This document shows, piece by piece, positions 1-7,665 of a stretch of 64,000 bases of DNA. The number at the start of each line of letters is the position of its first letter. The first letter of the stretch is position 1. Source of the stretch: UBA8752 sp965657965 (lineage in GTDB: Bacteria; Bacteroidota; Bacteroidia; Flavobacteriales_D; Sanyastnellaceae); NCBI GenBank assembly GCA_965657965.1, contig CBFHQM010000009.1, positions 6,658 through 70,657 on the forward strand, in the 5' to 3' direction. The notes beneath the pieces are model-generated. The model was not told the DNA's origin. It did no database searches and worked only from the letters and a program-made list of their open reading frames with translations. The translations under genes were made by a program, and so were the position numbers.

Positions 1-209
1 CAACCCAGGGCAGCTTCCGCATTGAAGCGCCCGAAACAGGCACATGGACCTTGTCTGATCTTCGGGGAAAACAGTGGGCAAAAGGCACCCTGACCTTTGG
101 AAAAAACCCCTGTCGTACCCACGGGATTCCTGGTGGGATGTATGTACTTCGCATGTATGGATTCGACGGTCGTCCCACTGGAGCGTCACGCATGCAAATC
201 GTTCGTTAA
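1..209 (+). CDS. C-terminal end of a T9SS type A sorted protein (5' partial)
   Basis: The frame starting at base 3 is open from the left edge to TAA at 207-209. The visible 68 residues have the shape of a type IX secretion C-terminal domain: a short beta-rich stretch (TWTLSDLRGKQWAKG), then a P-G-G-M-Y-V-L-R element, and a final basic R-M-Q-I-V-R. In Bacteroidota this tail directs secretion through the outer membrane by the T9SS and is usually cleaved. The catalytic or adhesive part lies outside the window, so function is unknown. It ends 28 bases before the next secreted protein on the same strand. Confidence 0.75.
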   Translation, partial: TQGSFRIEAPETGTWTLSDLRGKQWAKGTLTFGKNPCRTHGIPGGMYVLRMYGFDGRPTGASRMQIVR

Positions 210-237
210 CACACCTTTATTCGCGTTTACACTCATC

Positions 238-2616
238 ATGATTCGTCTCCTTCTCCCCCTGTTGCTTTTGAGCACAACACTCTTTGGTCAAAACACGGTG
301 GGCACCATCGCCTACGATCCTGAATTGTACACCGAAGGGTATACCATGATTTATCCGCACAACCAAAACCGCGCGATGCTGCTCAATGCATGCGGGGAAG
401 TGGTGCACGATTGGACCATGGACGAAGACCGCCGTCCAGGCAACACCGCCTATTTGCAAGCCAATGGAGACGTCATCATGACCTCTCGTCCTGCCGCTGT
501 AGGAGACGACGCCATTTGGGCCGGTGGCGGAGGCGCCACCATCGAGCGACGGACTTGGGACAACGAAGTCTTGTGGAGCTACACAGCCAACAATGACAGC
601 CTGAGGCTGCACCACGACATCACCGTGACGCCAAATGGAAATGTGATCGCCATTTGCTGGGAAGCCATTGACAGCTTGGAATGCATCGCCAATGGCCGCA
701 ACCCCGAGCTCCTTGCTGGCGGTGTCTTGTGGAGCGACAAATTGATTGAACTCCAACCCGACGCCAGCGGTGGTGCCAATGTGGTCTGGGAATGGCGAGC
801 TTGGGACCACTTAATCCAAGACTTTGACAGCACAAAAGCCAACTATGGTGTGGTGGCCGACAATCCACAACGAATCGATGTCAATTACGGCAGCATTGGA
901 AACCAGCCCCGCGATTGGCATCACATGAATGCCGTCGACTACTTCCCCTATTACGATACGGCCGGACAAATCATCATGAGTGTTCCCACCTTCAACGAAG
1001 TCTGGGTGATCTGGCACGACTACCAATTCAGCGATGACTTGATCTGGCGCTGGGGCAACCCTGCCGCATACCAACGGGGAGACAGCACCGATCAAAAGCT
1101 GTTCTACCAGCACGACATTCATTGGGGCGACGGGCTCGGTGTCAACCCGGGCAACCCTGACTTCACCAAGTTCTTTGTCTTCAACAATCGCGTGCCCAAC
1201 ACAGACACCACAGGCACCCACAGCGAGGTGGCGGTCATCTCTCCCATTTTCGATGAGTACGACGGTGGATATGACTTCGATACCAGCACCGGCCGTTGGG
1301 GGCCCGAGGACTTCCAATGGACCTACACGCAACCTGGGCTCAACAGCACGGGCTTAAGCTCGTTCCAACGGCTCGGAAATGGAGGAAACCTCATTTGCAA
1401 CGGGCGAACCGGCGAGCTCACCGAGCTCACCGAGGATGGAGAAACCGCTTGGCAATACCGCACACCTCTTTTGCAAGGAGCCCCTGTTGCGCAAGGAACC
1501 GCCTTGGAAACGAACAACAACTTGACCTTTAGGGCCGACCGTTACCCCATCGACTTTCCTGCCTTTGACAATCAAGATTTGTCATCCGGCATGGTGATCG
1601 AGGTGGACCCCACGCCCTTGGCTGTTTGCCAGCCCCTGTTGTGCGAGAATGAGCTCGCCTGCAATTTTGGCGAGGAGGGAGATTGCGTTTACGTGGACAC
1701 CGACATCGATGTTCAAGGTCCCATGATGCTGGGCTTGGTTGACACGCTGCTCTGTGCCAATGGGTACGAAGTAACCGACGATGGCTTCGTGACCTTGGTG
1801 CCGTCCTCGGGCGGCATGGATGCGGGTTATGAGTGGTTCATCACCCCGGAGGTCACCGAATTGATGTTGGCTTCGGGATTTGAAGTGCTCTACAACGATT
1901 TGGTCTCACAGAACGTCTACGTCTGCGAATCCGAGTTGACGGCTGTCAGCGCATTTTTTGGAGACACGACGGTGGTCAACTACGATGGCATCGGTTGGTA
2001 TTGGCCCCTCTACGACGGCTATACGGCTCCTGCGAGCAATTTCGAATCAGGATGTAACGATCCAGAATACTGCAACTTCGACCCTTGCTCCCTGCCCGAT
2101 TCCACCCTGTGTACTGTGCTCGAATTGCTGGCAGAATCCAACACGAATAACGGCACCGTTACCACAGAAGCGGTGGGCGGAACAGCACCGTACACCATCA
2201 TTATTCTGGACGAAAACCTGCAAAGCATAGGCTTCCCGCCTGCGCAATCCGATGACCCCACTGCTATTTTTGTCGGGTTGCCTGACGGCACCTATTGCAT
2301 TGAAGTCACAGACGCTTCAGGCTGCTCCGCCATCTCATGTGTGAACGTCGGCCCAATGAGTGTGGAAGCCTTGAATCCTGTTTCATTCCAGCTGCATCCC
2401 AACCCCGCTTCTGAAGCGGTTCAATTGGAGTTGCCTGCGGCGTGGGAAGTCCAAGCTGTGGTCATTCGAGACGCAGCGGGTCGTGAAGTGGCATGGCCGG
2501 CGGTCACTGCCCGGATCAGCGCGCTGAACATTGGCGCCTTGTCCACTGGCGTTTACTTGGTGGAAGTCCATCACTTGGCTGGAACCGCTGTAGAGCGGTT
2601 GATCGTTCGCCATTGA
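238..2616 (+). CDS. Secreted arylsulfotransferase (ASST)-fold protein with T9SS sorting domain
   Basis: 792 residues from the ATG at 238. An in-frame extension to 97 is rejected because the ATG at 238 starts a clean signal peptide (MIRLLLPLLLLSTTLFGQ). Residues of about 25-460 resemble the arylsulfotransferase family, a beta-propeller that moves sulfate between phenolic compounds: an N-terminal Y-x-x-G-Y-T-x-I-Y-P segment, an L-x-A-N-G-D-V-I blade, and His-rich turns (LHHD, WHHMNAVDY, HDIHWGD), where the known family carries its catalytic histidines. A Cys-rich middle part (CxxxxxCNF type) and a C-terminal HPNPAS...GVYLVEV sorting tail follow. Family membership is moderately sure; substrate is unknown and true sulfotransfer is not proven, since many propellers of this family have no tested activity. 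Confidence 0.75.
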   Translation: MIRLLLPLLLLSTTLFGQNTVGTIAYDPELYTEGYTMIYPHNQNRAMLLNACGEVVHDWTMDEDRRPGNTAYLQANGDVIMTSRPAAVGDDAIWAGGGGATIERRTWDNEVLWSYTANNDSLRLHHDITVTPNGNVIAICWEAIDSLECIANGRNPELLAGGVLWSDKLIELQPDASGGANVVWEWRAWDHLIQDFDSTKANYGVVADNPQRIDVNYGSIGNQPRDWHHMNAVDYFPYYDTAGQIIMSVPTFNEVWVIWHDYQFSDDLIWRWGNPAAYQRGDSTDQKLFYQHDIHWGDGLGVNPGNPDFTKFFVFNNRVPNTDTTGTHSEVAVISPIFDEYDGGYDFDTSTGRWGPEDFQWTYTQPGLNSTGLSSFQRLGNGGNLICNGRTGELTELTEDGETAWQYRTPLLQGAPVAQGTALETNNNLTFRADRYPIDFPAFDNQDLSSGMVIEVDPTPLAVCQPLLCENELACNFGEEGDCVYVDTDIDVQGPMMLGLVDTLLCANGYEVTDDGFVTLVPSSGGMDAGYEWFITPEVTELMLASGFEVLYNDLVSQNVYVCESELTAVSAFFGDTTVVNYDGIGWYWPLYDGYTAPASNFESGCNDPEYCNFDPCSLPDSTLCTVLELLAESNTNNGTVTTEAVGGTAPYTIIILDENLQSIGFPPAQSDDPTAIFVGLPDGTYCIEVTDASGCSAISCVNVGPMSVEALNPVSFQLHPNPASEAVQLELPAAWEVQAVVIRDAAGREVAWPAVTARISALNIGALSTGVYLVEVHHLAGTAVERLIVRH

Positions 2617-2635
2617 GGTCAACTAAATTGGACTG

Positions 2636-3421
2636 ATGATGCAAGACGACACCATTCTGATCACCCAAACTGGAGGGGTCATGACCCTGACCCTGAATCG
2701 ATCCTCGGCTTACAACAGCTTTACCCGTCCCATGGCCACAGCATTGCAGCAGGGCCTGGACAAAGCATCAACAGACGACAACATTCGATGTGTGGTCATC
2801 ACGGGAACCGGCAAGGCTTTCTGCGCCGGACAAGATTTGAAGGAGGTCACCGCAGATGACGCTCCGCCGTTGGAGGACATTGTCGGAGGGAGCTACAACG
2901 TCACGATTCGCAAAATGCGCGCCTTGGCCAAACCCGTCATCACCGCAGTCAATGGTGTTGCGGCAGGTGCTGGAGCCAACATCGCCTTGGCCGGTGACCT
3001 TTGCGTTGCAGCCGAAGGCGCCAAATTCATCCAGGCCTTCTCCAAAATCGGCCTCATTCCCGACAGTGGAGGCACCTGGATGCTGCCCAAGCTCGTTGGT
3101 CTCCAGCGCGCCACGGCACTGGCCTATTTGGGCACGCCCGTTTCGGCTCCCGAAGCGGAGGCCATGGGCATGATACACCGGTCCATTCCCAACGAAGCGT
3201 TTGCAGAGGAGGTTCAAGCACTGGCCAAAAAGCTAGCCGCCATGCCCACCACGGGATTGGCCCTTACCAAACAAGCCTTCAATCGGGGCTTCGAGCAAGG
3301 ACTCGATGCACAACTCGATACAGAAATGGAACTTCAAGCCAAGGCTTCCCGTACAGAAGACTTCAAGGAAGGTGTCGCGGCGTTTTTGGAAAAGCGCAGC
3401 CCCACCTTCAAAGGACATTGA
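2636..3421 (+). CDS. paaG: Enoyl-CoA hydratase/isomerase family protein, PaaG type
   Basis: 261 residues, full length for the crotonase family. PaaG (1,2-epoxyphenylacetyl-CoA isomerase) converts the epoxide to the oxepin-CoA in aerobic phenylacetate breakdown and also acts as a delta3,delta2-enoyl-CoA isomerase. The sequence follows PaaG closely: MTLTLNR near the start, F-C-A-G-Q-D-L (first oxyanion-hole strand), VNGVAAGAGA (second oxyanion-hole region), and AFSKIGLIPDSGGTWMLP carrying the single catalytic Asp. The end, EGVAAFLEKRSP, is also PaaG-like. No other paa genes are in view, so the true role could be general beta-oxidation. Start: tandem ATG ATG at 2636; the first is given. The next gene starts 3 bases after the stop. 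Confidence 0.85.
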   Translation: MMQDDTILITQTGGVMTLTLNRSSAYNSFTRPMATALQQGLDKASTDDNIRCVVITGTGKAFCAGQDLKEVTADDAPPLEDIVGGSYNVTIRKMRALAKPVITAVNGVAAGAGANIALAGDLCVAAEGAKFIQAFSKIGLIPDSGGTWMLPKLVGLQRATALAYLGTPVSAPEAEAMGMIHRSIPNEAFAEEVQALAKKLAAMPTTGLALTKQAFNRGFEQGLDAQLDTEMELQAKASRTEDFKEGVAAFLEKRSPTFKGH

Positions 3422-3424
3422 ACC

Positions 3425-3736
3425 ATGGCGTTAGACCAGTGGATACCGTGCGACGAAAAGCTGCCCAAAAACGGACAGCGCGTTCTCGGGGTGGTGCCTG
3501 GGAACGAGGTCTTGCTGCCGGGCAAGGCGAGCTTTGAAATGCGCGAAGTCTTGGTGCTTCGCTTCATGGAGAACTTCTTCGCTGCTCAAGCCGACAAGGC
3601 CGGTGCACACGGACGACACTTCTGGAGCGGTGAAGGGGCCTCTAACCAGTATTTCGAAGCCGTGACCCATTGGATGCCCGTCCCGGAACCACCGGTTCAA
3701 GTCACCCCGGAAGACGATGACGACTCAGCGCAGTGA
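3425..3736 (+). CDS. DUF551-like small protein
   Basis: 103 residues. The opening W-I-P-C-D-E-K-L-P and the closing V-T-H-W-M-P-V-P-E-P-P match the DUF551 pattern, a small domain of unknown function best known from phage and prophage genes. It has no signal peptide or membrane segment, and the C-terminus is acidic (DDDD). It follows paaG by 3 bases and may be co-transcribed with it. Its 3' end overlaps the convergent gene at 3725-4054 by 12 bases. No function can be assigned. Confidence 0.75.
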   Translation: MALDQWIPCDEKLPKNGQRVLGVVPGNEVLLPGKASFEMREVLVLRFMENFFAAQADKAGAHGRHFWSGEGASNQYFEAVTHWMPVPEPPVQVTPEDDDDSAQ

Positions 3737-4054
3737 CTTGCGTTTCTTGAGCGGGAAAAATTGACCCGCAACCCCCACAAACACATGCCGCTCACCGACA
3801 ATGTCGAGGGTGTAAACAGAGCACAATTGGAAGTTCTCGCGCCGGGCCAATTGCCCAGCCGCTGAGCTGGCCACTTGCCCCAAACCCTTGCGAAACTTCT
3901 TGCCCAATTCAGACTCACCTGGCACCTCATCGGCCAACTCCTCTTGCACATAAAGGGCCACGAACTCGGTAAAATCGGATCCGTCTGGGTTGGTAAAGTA
4001 CAGGGCGGCGGCAACCATGCCGGCCAACAAAATGAGGAAGCGTAATCCTTTCAT
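3725..4054 (-). CDS. Small membrane-anchored or secreted protein, DUF4359-like
   Basis: 109 residues from the ATG at 4054, whose first bases overlap the rsmE stop codon (ATGA). The longer reading upstream is a shadow inside rsmE. Residues 4-20 are a single hydrophobic segment (signal anchor or signal peptide) followed by T-N-P-x-x-x-D-F-x-x-F, the entry pattern I associate with DUF4359. A Cys in NFQLCSVYTLD and a V-x-G-V-A-G-Q-F-F-P end follow. Function unknown. The overlap suggests translational coupling to rsmE. The family call is from memory and only moderately sure. Confidence 0.65.
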   Translation of the reverse strand: MKGLRFLILLAGMVAAALYFTNPDGSDFTEFVALYVQEELADEVPGESELGKKFRKGLGQVASSAAGQLARRENFQLCSVYTLDIVGERHVFVGVAGQFFPLKKRKSLR

Positions 4055-4773
4055 TTGAGCGCGTTGATGAGATGAAATGCCTGAACGGCGTACAATGCTG
4101 CCGTTTCTGTCCGCAGCCTGTGTTCCCCCATGGTCACAGGTGTAAAATCCGATTGAGCGAACAGATGGATCTCTTCTGGCGAAAAATCGCCTTCTGGACC
4201 AACGGCCAACACCACGTTTCGGCCCTTGGGCAATGCCGTGGCGATGGACTGACGCTCCCATTCTGGATGCTCGGGAACAGGACAATGCGCGAGACCCAAC
4301 CATGCCTTTTCATTCAGATTGGCCAAAGCCTCGGACAATTCCATGGCTGGTCTTAGGACCGGCAACCACGCCCTTCGCGATTGTTTCATGGCCTCGACCA
4401 GTGTGCGATTCCATCGTTCAAACTTTTCGATGCGACGTTCGCTTCGCGACGTCCAAATCGGTTGGATGACATCGACACCGCACTCACACGCCTTCTCCAA
4501 AAACCATTCAAAGCGATCCGTATGCTTGGTGGGCGACACCCACATGGTCAAGCGAGGTTCGGATGGCGGGAAACACGCAGGCTCTCCCACCGAGAGGAGG
4601 ACTTGTCGCTTTTCCAAGGTCAGGATTTCCGCAGGGAATATGGCACCGCGTCCATCGGCCAACTCCACGAGATCTCCCGGCTTGGCGCGAAGCACCTGCA
4701 CAAGGTGACGGGCTTCATCTACACCCAGCGCATGGGCGCCGGGTTGAATGTCAGGGGCAAAGAATCGGCGCAT
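4051..4773 (-). CDS. rsmE: 16S rRNA (uracil(1498)-N(3))-methyltransferase RsmE
   Basis: 240 residues from the ATG at 4773, giving the typical RsmE start M-R-R-F-F-A. A further upstream start would lie inside the pckA terminator hairpin and is rejected. RsmE methylates U1498 (E. coli numbering) of 16S rRNA in the assembled small subunit using S-adenosylmethionine. The SPOUT knot signatures are clear: L-A-V-G-P-E-G-D-F-S near residue 186 and G-E-H-R-L-R-T-E-T-A-A near residue 215, forming the cofactor-binding trefoil. The N-terminal part is the PUA-like RNA-binding domain. Confidence 0.95.
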   Translation of the reverse strand: MRRFFAPDIQPGAHALGVDEARHLVQVLRAKPGDLVELADGRGAIFPAEILTLEKRQVLLSVGEPACFPPSEPRLTMWVSPTKHTDRFEWFLEKACECGVDVIQPIWTSRSERRIEKFERWNRTLVEAMKQSRRAWLPVLRPAMELSEALANLNEKAWLGLAHCPVPEHPEWERQSIATALPKGRNVVLAVGPEGDFSPEEIHLFAQSDFTPVTMGEHRLRTETAALYAVQAFHLINALK

Positions 4774-4782
4774 ACTGCAAAG

Positions 4783-4822
4783 AAAAAGCGGCGAGCGGTC
4801 CTTTGAGCCCACTCGCCGCTTT
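4783..4822 (-). terminator. Rho-independent terminator of pckA
   Basis: An 11 bp inverted repeat (AAAGCGGCGAG at 4785-4795 with CTCGCCGCTTT at 4812-4822) has a 16-base loop and, reading on the - strand, is followed by a T-rich run. It lies 20 bases after the pckA stop and just upstream of the rsmE start, so it separates the two transcripts. Confidence 0.8.
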
Positions 4823-4841
4823 CTGCGTCCACAATGTTCGG

Positions 4842-6461
4842 TCAGCTTACCAATGCAGCGAGCGATTGAGGTGAAGCTTGGCGCACTTCGGGAGCGACGC
4901 CCGAAGCAAACTCTTCAAAGTTGTGATGAAAGCGCTCCGCCAAATCGTCGGCCTGGACATCAAAGTCCTCTCCATGGGCCCAGGTCGATCGCGGATCCAA
5001 AATCCCTGAGTCTACATGGGGAGCCGTCATCGGAACTTCCCAGCCAAACCGGGCACACCGACGATACTCCACGTTTTCCATTTCGCCGCTCAAAGCCGCA
5101 TTCAACAAAGCGCGTGTGTTTTGAAGCGACATGCGGCTGCCCACACCATGTGGGCCTCCTGTCCAGCCCGTGTTCACCAGCCAAACTTTGGTGCCGTGCT
5201 TGGCCATACGTTCGCCGAGCATGTCCGCATAGCGTCCGGGGTGCAATGGCAAAAAGGGCGCGCCAAAGCAAGCGCTGAAGACCGCCTTTGGCTCATTGAT
5301 GCCGTCCTCTGTGCCTGCCACTTTCGCGGTATAGCCGCTAATGAAATGGTACATCGCCGTCGGCGCATCCAAGCGCGCCAAAGGAGGCAACACGCCGAAC
5401 GCATCGCAAGTCAAAAAGAAAATGTGGTCCGGATGGTCTCCCTGTCCACTCGGCTTGGCCCCTGCGATGTGGTGGATCGGATAGCTCACCCGCGTGTTTT
5501 GCGTGGTGGCTGCATCGGTGTAGTCTGGCGTTACCCCATCTGCTGCAAAGCCGATGTTCTCGAGCATCGCCCCGTGGCGAATTGCATTGAAAATGTCCGG
5601 CTCACGCTGGGCATCCAAGTCAATCGTCTTGGCATAACAGCCACCCTCGAAATTGAAAATACCATCGGCACCCCAGCCATGCTCATCGTCCCCGATCAAC
5701 CGACGGGTCGGGTCGCTGGAGAGCGTCGTTTTGCCCGTCCCGGACAAACCAAAGAAAACCGCAGTGCTTCCGTCTGCGCCTTCGTTGGCAGAACAGTGCA
5801 TCGGCAAAACGTTGGATTCGGTGGGCAACAGGAAATTCATGGCACTGAACATGCCTTTCTTAATCTCCCCGGTATAGCCCGTGCCGCCGATCAGGATGCG
5901 GCGGTTTGTAAAATCGAGCACCGCAAAATTCGCCTGACGCGTACCATGCTTGTCTGGATCCGCCTTAAAGCTGGGCGCACAAATCACATGCCACTCGGGC
6001 TCAAACAAAGCGGACTCTTCGGCTGTGGGCCGAAGGAACATGTTGTAAGCGAAAAGATTGGACCACGACTTTTCGGACAACACCCGCAACGCCTTTCGGT
6101 GCTCCGGATGGGATCCCACATAGGCATCCCTAGCGTAGAGCCCTTTGCCATCGAGAAAGGCCACGAGATCCTCGTGCAGGCGTTGAGCGTGTGCGGTTGA
6201 AATGGGCTGATTGATGTCTCCCCACCAAACGTCCTTTTGGGTCATCCCATCTTGAACAATGAATCGGTCTTGGGGACTTCGGCCAGTGAACCTGCCTGTT
6301 TCGATGGCCAGGGCACCTGTAGAAGTGAGACGGCCTTCTCCGGCCAATAATGCCCGCTCGATGAGCTGGGCTGGGGCGAGGTTCCACCAGATTTGTCTGG
6401 CTTTCTTCAATCCACTTTGTGCCAAATCCGGGTGGAATGGCGTGTTTCCTTGATGTACCAT
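4842..6461 (-). CDS. pckA: Phosphoenolpyruvate carboxykinase (ATP)
   Basis: 539 residues, the normal length. Converts oxaloacetate and ATP to phosphoenolpyruvate, ADP and CO2, the entry step of gluconeogenesis in the cytoplasm. The kinase P-loop GLSGTGKTTL is at residues 238-247 and the second metal/nucleotide motif I-G-D-D-E-H-G-W at 256-263; T-G-R-S-P-Q-D-R-F near residue 60 is the substrate-side signature of the ATP-dependent family. The gene is flanked by its own candidate promoter and terminator, so it is probably monocistronic. Malate dehydrogenase, which supplies oxaloacetate, is also in this window but is not linked. Confidence 0.97.
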   Translation of the reverse strand: MVHQGNTPFHPDLAQSGLKKARQIWWNLAPAQLIERALLAGEGRLTSTGALAIETGRFTGRSPQDRFIVQDGMTQKDVWWGDINQPISTAHAQRLHEDLVAFLDGKGLYARDAYVGSHPEHRKALRVLSEKSWSNLFAYNMFLRPTAEESALFEPEWHVICAPSFKADPDKHGTRQANFAVLDFTNRRILIGGTGYTGEIKKGMFSAMNFLLPTESNVLPMHCSANEGADGSTAVFFGLSGTGKTTLSSDPTRRLIGDDEHGWGADGIFNFEGGCYAKTIDLDAQREPDIFNAIRHGAMLENIGFAADGVTPDYTDAATTQNTRVSYPIHHIAGAKPSGQGDHPDHIFFLTCDAFGVLPPLARLDAPTAMYHFISGYTAKVAGTEDGINEPKAVFSACFGAPFLPLHPGRYADMLGERMAKHGTKVWLVNTGWTGGPHGVGSRMSLQNTRALLNAALSGEMENVEYRRCARFGWEVPMTAPHVDSGILDPRSTWAHGEDFDVQADDLAERFHHNFEEFASGVAPEVRQASPQSLAALVS

Positions 6462-6493
6462 GATGTCGGGCTGATCATTGCGAGCCTGAGCAT

Positions 6494-6525
6494 CAAAGAT
6501 AGAAAGACGCTTATGCCATAAACAA
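6494..6525 (-). promoter_or_regulatory. pckA: Candidate pckA promoter (Bacteroidota type)
   Basis: On the - strand TATCTTTG (6494-6501) fits the Bacteroidota -7 consensus TAnnTTTG exactly, with a TTG (6523-6525) 21 bases upstream as a -33 element. It lies 33 bases before the pckA ATG. The call rests on consensus matching only. Confidence 0.5.
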
Positions 6526-6568
6526 GAAACTTATTGTCAGAATATTGTCTTTTACACCATTTAACCTC

Positions 6569-6985
6569 CTACTGAATTTGATCCGAAGACCGCAAAATGG
6601 ACCACGTCCATTGGCCCCATCCTCCAATCATTAGCGCACCACCGACAGGCGTAATCGGCCCCAAAAAAGACACCGACACACCCCAAGCTTTCGCCAAAAC
6701 CAGCCCGTAAATGCTGAACGAAAACAAAACAGTTCCCAACGCCACCCATCTCAAACCGACTGCTTGACCGCGGGCTGAAGCCCCGAGCAACGCGCAACCC
6801 ATGGCCAGTAAATAGTGCGACGCTGTTTGCCAAGACGCCAAAGATTCAGGCGTCAGAATCGACGAAAGGGAATGGGCACCAAACGCGCCAGCTGCGATTC
6901 CGAGCATCAAAAAAGCCCCCCCTCTCAACTGGTGGACCCGAGGCGCTTCATGAACGGACCGATGCTTTGAACTGTTGCTCTTCAT
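6569..6985 (-). CDS. DUF423 family membrane protein
   Basis: 138 residues. Four hydrophobic segments and the family marks G-A-F-G-A-H-S-L near residue 35 and L-G-P-I-T-P-V-G-G near residue 115 identify the DUF423 (YgdD-like) inner-membrane family, whose function is unknown. The N-terminus is a polar 20-residue leader, slightly longer than usual. It is divergent from the fasciclin lipoprotein gene, with 40 bases between the two starts. Confidence 0.85.
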   Translation of the reverse strand: MKSNSSKHRSVHEAPRVHQLRGGAFLMLGIAAGAFGAHSLSSILTPESLASWQTASHYLLAMGCALLGASARGQAVGLRWVALGTVLFSFSIYGLVLAKAWGVSVSFLGPITPVGGALMIGGWGQWTWSILRSSDQIQ

Positions 6986-7025
6986 ATGCGGCTAAATTGC
7001 GGCGAATAGAGCTTCCTTTGAAAAC

Positions 7026-7610
7026 ATGCGTCTTTCCATTTTTACCTCCCTTCTTCTTCTTCTCCTGACCTCGTGTTCCACGGGGCCAGACTCCACGTCT
7101 TCCAATCCTGCGAAAACAGCAGCAGACAACCCTTCAAAGGAGACCAAAGCCAAACCGAGCAAAAGGGCATACACCCAAGAAGAACTCAACCAACCATACA
7201 GCACGGTCAGCCCTTGGCGCTACTTGATCACCAGCCCAGATGCCATGTACTTCGAGAAAATGGCGACCCTCTCTTCCCATGCACGGACCATTCACGCTTC
7301 TGGACACACATTGCTGCTTCCACGCGACCAAACCTTTCTCGAAGACAAGACATGGAAGGGCATCATGGAAGAGGAGGACCGCGAGGTCCTCGACCGCTTT
7401 GTCGGAGCGCACATCATCAAGGGCATCCAATCACCAAAAGGCTTGATTGGTGTTTATGAAGATTTAAATGGCAATGCAGTGGTGATCGAAACCCGCGATG
7501 ACGGGGAACAGATTTGTGGTGGTGCAAGGCTGCTCGGACAAGTGGTGGAAACCGACAATGGCATTGTGATTCCCGTCATGGGCATGGTAGAAGACATCCG
7601 TTGGGACTGA
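7026..7610 (+). CDS. Fasciclin-domain lipoprotein
   Basis: 194 residues. A signal peptide with a lipobox (LLLTSC, Cys 17) predicts a lipid-anchored envelope protein. A Lys/Ser/Pro-rich linker of about 35 residues follows, then a fasciclin-like domain from about residue 60: the H-T-L-L-L-P-R-D-Q-T-F segment, L-D-R-F-V-G-A-H-I-I-K-G, and the closing I-P-V-M-G-M-V match the FAS1 core layout (time-frame helix, H-box region, final strand). Fasciclin domains usually mediate adhesion or polymer contact. Sequence match is moderate because the domain is short. Confidence 0.7.
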   Translation: MRLSIFTSLLLLLLTSCSTGPDSTSSNPAKTAADNPSKETKAKPSKRAYTQEELNQPYSTVSPWRYLITSPDAMYFEKMATLSSHARTIHASGHTLLLPRDQTFLEDKTWKGIMEEEDREVLDRFVGAHIIKGIQSPKGLIGVYEDLNGNAVVIETRDDGEQICGGARLLGQVVETDNGIVIPVMGMVEDIRWD

Positions 7611-7665
7611 CCCACAAGGCAACCACCACTTGTCACATTTTCGCATTTCACTCGGTACTATTCTC

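Noticed and set aside
5016..6200. Long + strand reading frame opposite pckA (394 codons)
   Set aside because: It is antisense to a fully conserved enzyme, has no family resemblance, and is a by-product of codon bias.
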